In this document: in pieces, positions 57,080-64,000 of the stretch | How positions within the stretch are numbered: the stretch's first letter is position 1 | How the letters are laid out: each line of letters begins with the position of its first letter | Assembly: GCF_017315705.1 (NCBI RefSeq) | Contig: NZ_JAFLRF010000005.1 | Location: 182,293 to 246,292, forward strand | Length of the DNA: 64,000 bases | Source: Trinickia mobilis | GTDB lineage: Bacteria; Pseudomonadota; Gammaproteobacteria; Burkholderiales; Burkholderiaceae | Direction: 5' to 3' | Program-made: the position numbers and the translations under genes | The notes under the pieces: generated by a model | The model's database searches: none | Seen by the model: the letters and a program-made list of their open reading frames with translations, nothing else | What the model was told of the DNA's origin: nothing

Positions 57080-57282
57080 GGATTCTCCCTTTTTAATTCG
57101 ATGAAGCTGCCGCCGGTGCGAAATATTACAAATTCATTTCATGACGAGCGTAGTTAGACCGAGGAAACGGGATTCGTTTTCGAGACAGAGCCATCCGCGC
57201 CGATCTACCGCACCGCACCATCGAAATCCGCCGCATGACCTTGACAGTGCCGAACGCGTATCCGATCATTCGATCAACAATC

Positions 57283-57314
57283 GAGCAATTGCTCAATCGC
57301 TGAGCGTTCGCTCA
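57283..57314 (+). promoter_or_regulatory. two adjacent palindromes upstream of the polyol operon
   Basis: GAGCAATTGCTC (57283-57294) is a perfect 12-base palindrome and TGAGCGTTCGCTCA (57301-57314) a perfect 14-base one; their centres are 19 bases apart. They end 26 bases before the dehydrogenase start, the right place for a sugar-responsive repressor or activator. No regulator gene is in the window. Confidence 0.55.
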
Positions 57315-57340
57315 CCGCCACAACAAATCGGAGACACGCA

Positions 57341-58117
57341 GTGAAACTGCAAGACAAGGTCGCCATCCTGACGGGCGCCGCCAGCGGCATCGGCGAAGCG
57401 GTCGCCTTGCGCTATCTCGACGAAGGCGCGAAGTGCGTGCTGGTCGACGTGAAGCCGGCGGCCAAGTTCGCGCAGCGTCTCTCCGAAACCCACCCCGAGC
57501 GCGTACACGTGGTCAGCGCCGACGTCACGCGCCGCGAGGACATCGAGGGGATCGTCGCAATCACCGTCCAGCACTTCGGCGGTGTCGACATCCTCTTTAA
57601 CAACGCGGCGCTCTTCGACATGCGGCCGCTCCTCGACGAATCGTGGGACATCTTCGACGAGCTCTTCGCCGTCAACGTGAAGGGCATGTTCTTCCTCATG
57701 CAAACGGTCGCGCGCCGGATGGTCGAGCAAGGGCGCGGCGGCAAGATCGTCAATATGTCGTCGCAAGCCGGCCGGCGCGGCGAGGCGCTCGTTTCGCACT
57801 ACTGCGCGACCAAGGCGGCGGTGTTGAGCTACACGCAATCGGCGGCGCTCGCGCTTGCGCCTCACAAGATCAACGTGAACGGCATCGCGCCGGGCGTCGT
57901 CGATACGCCGATGTGGGATCAGGTCGACGCGCTCTTCGCGCGCTATGAGAACCGCCCGCTCGGCGAGAAGAAGCGGCTCGTCGGCGAAGCGGTGCCGCTC
58001 GGCCGCATGGGCGTTCCCGCCGACCTGACCGGCGCCGCGCTCTTTCTTGCGTCGGCCGATGCCGACTACATCACTGCCCAGACGCTGAACGTCGACGGCG
58101 GCAACTGGATGAGCTGA
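57341..58117 (+). CDS. SDR-family polyol (sorbitol/L-iditol) dehydrogenase
   Basis: A 258-residue short-chain dehydrogenase that probably oxidises a hexitol such as sorbitol to the ketose with NAD. TGAASGIG (11-18) is the cofactor loop, NNAA (87-90) is conserved, and the catalytic set is S140/S141, Y154, K158 (YCATK). D36 after the second strand favours NAD over NADP. It matches SmoS-type enzymes by my recollection. It starts with GTG behind CGGAGA and heads the polyol uptake operon. Confidence 0.85.
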   Translation: MKLQDKVAILTGAASGIGEAVALRYLDEGAKCVLVDVKPAAKFAQRLSETHPERVHVVSADVTRREDIEGIVAITVQHFGGVDILFNNAALFDMRPLLDESWDIFDELFAVNVKGMFFLMQTVARRMVEQGRGGKIVNMSSQAGRRGEALVSHYCATKAAVLSYTQSAALALAPHKINVNGIAPGVVDTPMWDQVDALFARYENRPLGEKKRLVGEAVPLGRMGVPADLTGAALFLASADADYITAQTLNVDGGNWMS

Positions 58118-58193
58118 TTTTTCCGCAACAACGCGCAGTACCGCCTACGCTTAAAAACGCGCTTCATAACGCACAAAAGAGAAAGGAGACGAA

Positions 58194-58325
58194 ATGAACC
58201 ACCCCCATGCTCACTTACGTTCGCTGTCGACCGGAGTTGGCGCTTTAGCGCTTACTCCGGTCCCATGCAAAGCTCGCCCCGAGGGGGCGGATGCCTTCCT
58301 TGGGGCGGCCCAGCGGAAGGCATCC
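58194..58325 (+). repeat. GC-rich repeat fused to the binding-protein gene
   Basis: Long-form member of the family described at 60703, nearly identical to the reverse complement of the copy at 54220-54354, including the ACCGGAGT/ACTCCGGT hairpin. Where other copies end GGCATCATGA this one reads GGCATCCACGA, which removes both the stop and the next start. Confidence 0.8.
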
Positions 58326-59660
58326 ACGAAACGAACCCCAAAACCCGCGCTCAAGGCGCTGTGCGGCGCGCTCGCCTGCGCGGCGCTTGGCGCGCCCATC
58401 GCCGCATCGGCCGCGCAGACGATCACGATCGCGATGTTGAACAACCCGGACATGATCGAGCTGAAGAAGCTCTCGCCCGCGTTCGAGCAGGCGAATCCGG
58501 ACATCAAGCTCAACTGGGTGGTGCTCGAAGAAAACGTGCTGCGCCAGCGCGCGACGACCGACATCACGACCAACAGCGGCCAGTTCGACGTGATGATGAT
58601 CGGCACGTACGAAGCGCCGCAATGGGGCAAGCGCGGCTGGCTCGCGCCGATGACGAACCTGCCCGCCGAGTACGACCTGAACGACGTCGTGAAGACGGCG
58701 CGCGACGGTCTCTCGTATAACGGCACGCTGTATGCACTGCCGTTCTACGTCGAAAGCTCGATGACGTACTACCGCAAAGACCTGTTCGCGGCGAAGGGCC
58801 TGAAGATGCCCGACCAGCCGACCTACGACCAGATCGCGCAATTCGCCGACAAGCTCGACGACAAGGCCCATGGCGTCTACGGCATCTGCCTGCGCGGCAA
58901 GGCGGGCTGGGGCGAGAACATGGCCTATGTGACGACGGTCGTGAACACCTTCGGCGGACGCTGGTTCGACGAGAGCTGGCACGCGCAGCTCACGACGCCC
59001 GAATGGAAGAAGGCCGTCACGTTCTACACGAACCTGCTGCGCAAGGACGGCCCTCCGGGAGCCAGCTCGAACGGCTTCAACGAGAACCTGACGCTGATGT
59101 CCTCGGGCAAGTGCGCGATGTGGATCGACGCGACGGTGGCGGCCGGCATGCTCTATAACAAGCAGCAATCGCAGATTGCGGACAAGGTCGGCTTTGCCGC
59201 CGCCCCGGTCGAGGCGACGCCGAACGGCTCGCACTGGCTGTGGTCGTGGGCGCTTGCCGTTCCGAAGTCGTCCAAGCAGCCGGACGCGGCGAAGAAGTTC
59301 ATCACGTGGGCGACGTCGAAGGGCTACATCGACATGGTCGCGAAGGACGAGGGCTGGGCCTCGGTGCCTCCGGGTACGCGCGAGTCGACCTATGCGCGGC
59401 CCGAGTACCAGCAGGCCGCGCCGTTCGCGAGCTTCGTGCTGAAGGCGATCCAGACCGCGGATCCGACTCGTCCGACCGCCAAGCCTGTGCCGTACACGGG
59501 CGTGCAGTTCGTCGGCATTCCGGAGTTTCAGTCGTTCGGCACCGTGGTCGGGCAGAGCGTCGCCGGCGCGGTGGCAGGCCAGTTGACCGTCGACCAGGCG
59601 CTGGCCGCGGGCGAGGCGACCGCCGATCGCGCGGTGCGTCAGGCCGGCTATCAGAAATGA
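58194..59660 (+). CDS. polyol/sugar ABC transporter substrate-binding protein, repeat-extended N-terminus
   Basis: A 488-residue periplasmic binding protein of the family 1 sugar type (SmoE/MtlE-like), for hexitols by context. The true signal peptide is LCGALACAALGAPIAASA with cleavage before AQTITIAML. In front of it lie about 43 residues (MNHPHAHLRSLSTGVG ... GAAQRKAS) translated from a fused GC-rich repeat; the repeat's own stop and final ATG have been changed so the frame continues. AAAGGAG precedes the repeat ATG, and no other start was found before the signal. Such a long lead before a Sec signal is unusual. Confidence 0.9.
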   Translation: MNHPHAHLRSLSTGVGALALTPVPCKARPEGADAFLGAAQRKASTKRTPKPALKALCGALACAALGAPIAASAAQTITIAMLNNPDMIELKKLSPAFEQANPDIKLNWVVLEENVLRQRATTDITTNSGQFDVMMIGTYEAPQWGKRGWLAPMTNLPAEYDLNDVVKTARDGLSYNGTLYALPFYVESSMTYYRKDLFAAKGLKMPDQPTYDQIAQFADKLDDKAHGVYGICLRGKAGWGENMAYVTTVVNTFGGRWFDESWHAQLTTPEWKKAVTFYTNLLRKDGPPGASSNGFNENLTLMSSGKCAMWIDATVAAGMLYNKQQSQIADKVGFAAAPVEATPNGSHWLWSWALAVPKSSKQPDAAKKFITWATSKGYIDMVAKDEGWASVPPGTRESTYARPEYQQAAPFASFVLKAIQTADPTRPTAKPVPYTGVQFVGIPEFQSFGTVVGQSVAGAVAGQLTVDQALAAGEATADRAVRQAGYQK

Positions 59661-59770
59661 CGTAACGCGTTCCGGCATGGCGCGCGCCCAACGGGCCGTG
59701 CCGGAACTTCGCAGCACAGCGGGCTGCATGCCTTTCGCGCTCCGCGCATGACCCAGGAGGTGTTCCGACC

Positions 59771-60706
59771 ATGCGTCATCTTCATCTTCCCCTCACCCAC
59801 GCCCCCGCGCAGACCGAGCACGAACGCGAAGCGCGGCGGGCGGCGTCCACGCGCTGGCTGGTCGCGCCGTCCGTATCGGTGCTGCTGCTATGGATGGCGA
59901 TCCCGCTCGCGATGACGATCTGGTATTCGTTCTCGCGCTACAACCTCCTGAATCCGGATTTGAAGGGCTTCGCGGGCCTCGACAACTACCGGTTCCTCGT
60001 CACCGATCCGTCGTTCGTGCCGTCGATCGCGCACACGATCGAGTTGATCGGCTCGGTGCTGATCATCACGGTGGTGGGCGGCGTGCTGATGTCGGTGCTG
60101 TTCGACCGCAAGTTCTACGGACAGGGCGTGGCGCGCCTCCTGGCGATCGCGCCGTTCTTCGTGATGCCGACCGTCTCCGCGCTGATCTGGAAGAACATGA
60201 TCCTGCACCCGGTGTACGGCCTCGTCGCGGATGCGATGCGTGCGCTCGGGCTGCAGCCGATCGACTGGTTCGCCACCTATCCGCTCACCGCGATCGTCAT
60301 CATCGTCGCGTGGCAATGGCTGCCGTTCGCGTTCCTGATTCTGTTCACGGCCATTCAATCGCTCGACCAGGAGCAGAAGGAGGCCGCGAAGATCGACGGC
60401 GCCGGCCCGTTCTCGATGTTCTTCTTCATCACGCTGCCGCACCTGAGACGCGCGATCGCAGTCGTCGTGATGATGGAGACGATTTTCCTGCTGTCGATCT
60501 TCGCCGAGATCTATACGACGACGGCCGGCGGCCCCGGCAACGCGACGACCAACCTGTCGTACCTGATCTACGCGGTCGGCCTGCAGCAGTTCGATGTGGG
60601 CATCGCGTCGGCGGGCGGCATTCTCGCCGTGGTGCTCGCGAACATCGTGTCGTTCTTCCTGGTCCGCATGCTGGCGAAGAACCTGAAAGGGGAGTACGAG
60701 AAATGA
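59771..60706 (+). CDS. polyol ABC transporter permease 1
   Basis: A 311-residue inner-membrane permease of the MalF/UgpA type (SmoF/MtlF-like). Six helices are visible after a 30-residue cytoplasmic start; the ATPase-contact EAA loop reads KEAAKIDGAGPFSMFFFITL. ACCCAGGAGG lies before the ATG. The stop overlaps the start of the repeat-derived mini-ORF (ATGA), which leads to the second permease. Confidence 0.92.
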   Translation: MRHLHLPLTHAPAQTEHEREARRAASTRWLVAPSVSVLLLWMAIPLAMTIWYSFSRYNLLNPDLKGFAGLDNYRFLVTDPSFVPSIAHTIELIGSVLIITVVGGVLMSVLFDRKFYGQGVARLLAIAPFFVMPTVSALIWKNMILHPVYGLVADAMRALGLQPIDWFATYPLTAIVIIVAWQWLPFAFLILFTAIQSLDQEQKEAAKIDGAGPFSMFFFITLPHLRRAIAVVVMMETIFLLSIFAEIYTTTAGGPGNATTNLSYLIYAVGLQQFDVGIASAGGILAVVLANIVSFFLVRMLAKNLKGEYEK

Positions 60707-60789
60707 ACCACCCCCACGCTCACTATCGTTCGCTGCCCCCCGAGGGGGCTGATGCCTCCCTTGGGGCGGCCCGGCGGGAGGCATCATGA
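60703..60789 (+). repeat. GC-rich repeat as a 28-codon coupled mini-ORF between the permease genes
   Basis: Cleanest short-form copy of the dispersed family. It begins ATGAACCACCCCCACGCTCA, contains CCCCCCGAGGGGGC and the hairpin GATGCCTCCC/GGGAGGCATC around TTGGGGCGGCCCGGC, and ends CATCATGA. As an ORF it reads MNHPHAHYRS to AARREAS; its ATG overlaps the upstream stop and its TGA overlaps the next ATG. Other copies: 8278, 26097, 43628, 54220, 58194. Confidence 0.85.
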
Positions 60790-61649
60790 GCAGCCCAACC
60801 TTGCAAACCCCCGTGCAATATCGCGCGCCGTCGCCGGTGATCGGCGCGCTCAAGCGGATCGTTCCGGGCGTGCTCGCCTGGCTGATCGCCGCGGCGCTCT
60901 TCTTCCCGATCTTCTGGATGACGATCACCGCATTCAAGACCGAGCAGCAGGCGTACTCGTCGTCGCTCTTCTTCATTCCGACGCTCGAGAGCTTCCGCGA
61001 GGTGTTCGCGCGCAGCAACTACTTCGCGTTCGCCTGGAACTCGGTGCTGATCTCGGTCGGCGTGACGGTGATCTGCCTGCTGTTCGCGGTGCCGTGCGCG
61101 TACGCGATGGCGTTCTTTCCGAATCGGCGCACGCAGAAAGTGCTGCTGTGGATGCTGTCGACGAAGATGATGCCGTCGGTGGGCGTGCTCGTGCCGATCT
61201 ACGTGATGTGGAAGAACGCCGGCTTGCTCGACACCGTGTGGGGGCTCGTCATCGTCTATTCGCTGATGAACCTGCCGATCGCGGTGTGGATGGCGTTCAC
61301 CTACTTCAACGAGATTCCGAAGGACATCCTCGAAGCCGGGCGCATCGACGGCGCGTCGACCTGGCAGGAGATCGTCTATCTGCTGATGCCGATGGCCGTG
61401 CCCGGGCTCGCATCGACGGCGCTCCTGCTCGTGATCCTGGCGTGGAACGAGGCGTTCTGGAGCATCAACCTGTCGAGCTCGAACGCGGCGCCGCTCACGG
61501 TGTTCATCGCGTCGTATTCGAGCCCTGAAGGCTTGTTCTGGGCGAAATTGTCGGCCGCGTCGCTGTTGGCGGTTGCGCCGATCCTGATCGTCGGCTGGCT
61601 GTCGCAGAAGCAACTCGTGCGCGGCCTCACGTTCGGGGCGGTCAAATGA
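60786..61649 (+). CDS. polyol ABC transporter permease 2
   Basis: A 287-residue permease of the MalG/UgpE type (SmoG/MtlG-like), partner of the preceding permease. Six helices are visible; the EAA loop is LEAGRIDGASTWQEIVYLLMP. Its ATG overlaps the mini-ORF stop, and its own stop overlaps the start of the HAD gene (ATGA), so translation is coupled on both sides. Confidence 0.92.
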   Translation: MSSPTLQTPVQYRAPSPVIGALKRIVPGVLAWLIAAALFFPIFWMTITAFKTEQQAYSSSLFFIPTLESFREVFARSNYFAFAWNSVLISVGVTVICLLFAVPCAYAMAFFPNRRTQKVLLWMLSTKMMPSVGVLVPIYVMWKNAGLLDTVWGLVIVYSLMNLPIAVWMAFTYFNEIPKDILEAGRIDGASTWQEIVYLLMPMAVPGLASTALLLVILAWNEAFWSINLSSSNAAPLTVFIASYSSPEGLFWAKLSAASLLAVAPILIVGWLSQKQLVRGLTFGAVK

Positions 61650-62359
61650 CGGACTACGCGAAGCACGGCGATGTCAACGGCAAGTCGTTGCTGATCTGCG
61701 ATTGCGACGGCGTGCTGATCGACAGCGAAGCCGTCGCCGTGCGGATGCTCGTGAGCGAGCTGGAAACGCGCTGGCCCGAGGCCGACGTCGAGCCGGTCGT
61801 GCTGCCGCTGCTCGGCCTGCGCATCGAGCGCGTGCTGGCCGGCGCCGCGGCGGAGCTCGGCCGCACGCTCACGTCCGGCGACATCGAGGCGATCCGGTGC
61901 GCGGTCGAGGCGGCCGCGAAAGAGGCGCCGCTGGTCGACGGCATCGAGACCGCGCTCGCGCAGATCGACTTGACGAAGGCGTGCGCGAGCAACAGCTATA
62001 CCGACTACGTGGAGTCGGTGCTGGTCCGCACGGGGCTCGCGCGCTTTTTCGGCGACCGGGTGTTTTGTGCGGACAACGTCGAGTTGCCGAAACCCGCGCC
62101 CGACGTCTACCTGGCCGCCGCGCGCACGCTCGGCGCGGCGCCGGAAGCGTGTCTCGTCGTCGAGGACAGCGTGACGGGCGTCACCGCCGCGAACGCGGCG
62201 GGGATGACGGTGATCGGCTTCATCGGAGGCGGCCACGCGACGAGCGCGCAGATCGACGCGCTGCGCGGCGTCGGCGCCCGGCACGTGTTCGACGACATGA
62301 GCGAGCTGCCGGCGCTTGTCGCGCAATGGCGAATGAGCGGCGTGCTCAATCTGCATTGA
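61646..62359 (+). CDS. HAD-superfamily phosphatase in the polyol operon
   Basis: A 237-residue HAD hydrolase, subfamily IA. The nucleophile motif is ICDCDGVLIDSE, motif II SNSYTDYVES and motif III/IV LPKPAPDVYLAAA and VVEDSVTGVTAA. Such phosphatases in hexitol operons may remove phosphate from stray sugar or polyol phosphates; no direct evidence here. Coupled to the upstream permease by ATGA and followed by the ATPase gene after 70 bases. Confidence 0.88.
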   Translation: MTDYAKHGDVNGKSLLICDCDGVLIDSEAVAVRMLVSELETRWPEADVEPVVLPLLGLRIERVLAGAAAELGRTLTSGDIEAIRCAVEAAAKEAPLVDGIETALAQIDLTKACASNSYTDYVESVLVRTGLARFFGDRVFCADNVELPKPAPDVYLAAARTLGAAPEACLVVEDSVTGVTAANAAGMTVIGFIGGGHATSAQIDALRGVGARHVFDDMSELPALVAQWRMSGVLNLH

Positions 62360-62429
62360 GACGAACGAGAGGCCATGGCGCGATGACGGAGCGCCAGCCT
62401 CGCGTCACTGAATTGAACGGAGACGAATC

Positions 62430-63545
62430 ATGGCAAGCGTGACATTGCGCAACGTGGCGAAGCGTTACGACGACAACGAGGTGCTGCGCAACGTGAACCT
62501 CGATATCAACGACGGCGAGTTCGTCGTCTTCGTCGGCCCGAGCGGCTGCGGAAAGACGACGCTGATGCGGATGATCGCGGGCCTCGAAGACATCAGCGCC
62601 GGCGACCTGAACATCGACGGCTCGCGCATGAACGACGTGCCGCCCGCCAAGCGCGGCATCGCCATGGTGTTTCAGTCGTACGCGCTCTATCCGCACATGA
62701 CGCTCTACGACAACATGGCGTTCGGCCTCAAGCTCGGGGGCGCGAAGAAGCCCGAGATCGACGCGGCGGTGCGCAACGCGGCGAAGATCCTGCACATCGA
62801 TCACTTGCTCGAGCGCAAGCCGAAGCAGCTCTCGGGCGGGCAGCGGCAGCGCGTCGCGATCGGCCGCGCGATCACGCGCAAGCCGAAGGTGTTCCTGTTC
62901 GACGAGCCGCTGTCGAACCTCGACGCGGCGCTGCGCGTGAAGATGCGGCTCGAGTTCGCGCGGCTGCACGACGAGCTGAAGACGACGATGATCTACGTGA
63001 CGCACGACCAGGTCGAAGCGATGACGCTCGCGGACAAGATCGTCGTGCTGTCGGCGGGGAACGTCGAGCAGGTGGGCAGCCCGAACCGGCTCTATCACGC
63101 GCCGGCGAACCGCTTCGTCGCGGGGTTCATCGGGTCGCCGAAGATGAATTTCCTGGGCGGCGTCGTCGATGCGGTGACGGCCGACGACGTGCTCGTGCGC
63201 TATGAGACGGGCGAAACGCAGCGCGTCGCGGTCGAACCGGGGAAGGCGAAGGCGGGCGACAGCGTGACGGTCGGCATTCGGCCCGAGCATCTGCATGCCG
63301 GCGGCGCGGGCGACTACGGCATCGCGACGCGGACGATGGCGGTGGAGTCGCTCGGCGACGCGGCGTATCTGTATTCGGAGTCGCCGGTGGCGCCGGATGG
63401 CCTCATCGCGCGCATTCCGCCGCTCGAACACCACGACAAGGGCGAGACCTTGAAGCTCGGCGCGACGCCCGATCATTGCCATCTGTTCGATAGCGACGGG
63501 CGGGCGTTTGAAAGACGGATCGTGGAGGTGCGGTCGGCGGCTTGA
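62430..63545 (+). CDS. polyol ABC transporter ATP-binding protein (MalK/UgpC/SmoK type)
   Basis: A 371-residue ATPase energising the two permeases. Walker A is GPSGCGKTT, the signature [14 protein letters not shown], Walker [14 protein letters not shown], the switch histidine in [13 protein letters not shown]. The C-terminal about 130 residues form the TOBE/MalK regulatory domain ([11 protein letters not shown]). Last gene of the operon; it runs into the convergent SymE-like gene 23 bases later. Confidence 0.93.
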   Translation: MASVTLRNVAKRYDDNEVLRNVNLDINDGEFVVFVGPSGCGKTTLMRMIAGLEDISAGDLNIDGSRMNDVPPAKRGIAMVFQSYALYPHMTLYDNMAFGLKLGGAKKPEIDAAVRNAAKILHIDHLLERKPKQLSGGQRQRVAIGRAITRKPKVFLFDEPLSNLDAALRVKMRLEFARLHDELKTTMIYVTHDQVEAMTLADKIVVLSAGNVEQVGSPNRLYHAPANRFVAGFIGSPKMNFLGGVVDAVTADDVLVRYETGETQRVAVEPGKAKAGDSVTVGIRPEHLHAGGAGDYGIATRTMAVESLGDAAYLYSESPVAPDGLIARIPPLEHHDKGETLKLGATPDHCHLFDSDGRAFERRIVEVRSAA

Positions 63546-63568
63546 GGGAGGTGCAGAGTGCCGCTCGC

Positions 63569-63796
63569 TTAAGTGCGCGTGATGATGAGCCTGCCGTGGT
63601 GAATCTCGACAGAGAGGCGCTGCCCGGCGGAGAAGCCAGCGCGCTCGAGCCAGCGGCCGGAGAGCCGGAACCAAGGGAACAGCGGCGGGTTGGTGCGATA
63701 ACCGCCGAGCTTTATGGGCCGGTAGCGTCGCGACTGCTGGATGGTGACGAATCGCTGGGCGGGGTAAGGACGTGCGTTAAGATAGGCGTCAGCCAT
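63569..63796 (-). CDS. SymE-family type I toxin-like protein
   Basis: A 75-residue protein matching the SymE toxin family in its C-terminal half: PPLFPWFRLSGRWLERAG, AGQRLSVEIHHGRLIITR. SymE has an AbrB-like fold and in E. coli is an SOS-induced toxin held down by an antisense RNA. AGGAG lies before the ATG at 63796; a longer frame to 63922 adds a Ser/Thr-rich part with no family match. No antisense RNA gene was identified here. Alone at the window end. Confidence 0.75.
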   Translation of the reverse strand: MADAYLNARPYPAQRFVTIQQSRRYRPIKLGGYRTNPPLFPWFRLSGRWLERAGFSAGQRLSVEIHHGRLIITRT

Positions 63797-64000
63797 GATC
63801 GACTCCTGTGGAGAGTTGGTGGTGGTCAGCGGGCCGTGAGTGCTGGTAACACTTGCGGCCCGCGCTTCGGTTACAGCGTCAGATGCGTACGTGCCTCCTG
63901 TTAGCTGCTGGGATTGATGCATGCGATCGAATCACTGTATGGATAATCAGTTATCCGATCAATATATCCGTTCGGGATAGGGAAGCCGGGGCGTGTCTGG

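Noticed and set aside
57124..57282. Possible small gene upstream of the polyol operon
   Set aside because: Short frames here have no ribosome site or family match; the region is better explained as promoter and operator DNA.

Overview
The window is a chromosomal segment of a GC-rich betaproteobacterium of the Burkholderiaceae, most likely the Burkholderia/Paraburkholderia/Caballeronia/Trinickia group. The evidence is the gene order recA-recX-DUF2889-sucC-sucD-terC-pilin-pglL-moaC, the block pgk-pyk-fba-purC-purE-purK-Sua5, ilvE-zinc finger-waaF, a BpeR/BpeAB-OprB type efflux locus, and Burkholderia-type intergenic GC-rich repeats. No rRNA, tRNA, CRISPR array, intact insertion sequence or prophage was seen.

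Layout. 1-4.1 kb: a partial MHS-type transporter and a TctD/TctE-like two-component system, all on the minus strand. 4.3-13 kb, plus strand: recA behind a perfect CTGT-N8-ACAG LexA box, recX, DUF2889, sucCD split by a GC-rich repeat, TerC, a type IV pilin and the oligosaccharyltransferase PglL. 13.1-18.3 kb, minus strand: moaC, an unknown gene, a YheT-like hydrolase, a SnoaL-like protein, waaF, a small zinc-finger protein and ilvE. 18.5-28.5 kb, plus strand: azlCD, glycolysis genes pgk, pyk and fba, purine genes purC, purE and purK, and Sua5. 28.5-32 kb: a GDSL lipoprotein, an internally deleted sterol-desaturase-like gene beside two operator-like repeats, and dacB. 32.2-38 kb: a QseBC/PmrAB-like pair followed by an HtrA/DegP protease whose leader carries four phased TTAAGA half-sites, then small envelope and stress genes. 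38-45.3 kb: an RND efflux pump with a divergent TetR repressor. 45.4-46.9 kb: a low-GC islet with hcp, a GH24 lysozyme and an exported small protein, which reads as an orphan type VI secretion effector and immunity module. 47-52.5 kb: a purine/urate permease, xylulokinase and the glutathione-dependent formaldehyde oxidation pair. 52.5-57 kb, minus strand: a zur-znuA-znuC-znuB zinc operon and, upstream of it, a candidate polymorphic toxin and immunity pair. 57.3-63.5 kb: a polyol (sorbitol/mannitol) dehydrogenase and ABC uptake operon with a HAD phosphatase. The window ends with a solitary SymE-like gene.

The most unusual feature is a dispersed GC-rich repeat family with at least six copies here. 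In two operons it sits between genes as a 28- or 44-codon mini-ORF whose start overlaps the upstream stop and whose stop overlaps the downstream start (ATGA at both ends). In two other places it has lost its stop and is fused in frame to the start of an exported protein (OprB-type lipoprotein, polyol-binding protein), where it supplies the start codon. The islet at 45.4-46.9 kb and the pair at 55.8-57.1 kb are the best candidates for little-described interbacterial-competition systems. All family names are from recognition of the protein sequences; no database search was possible.
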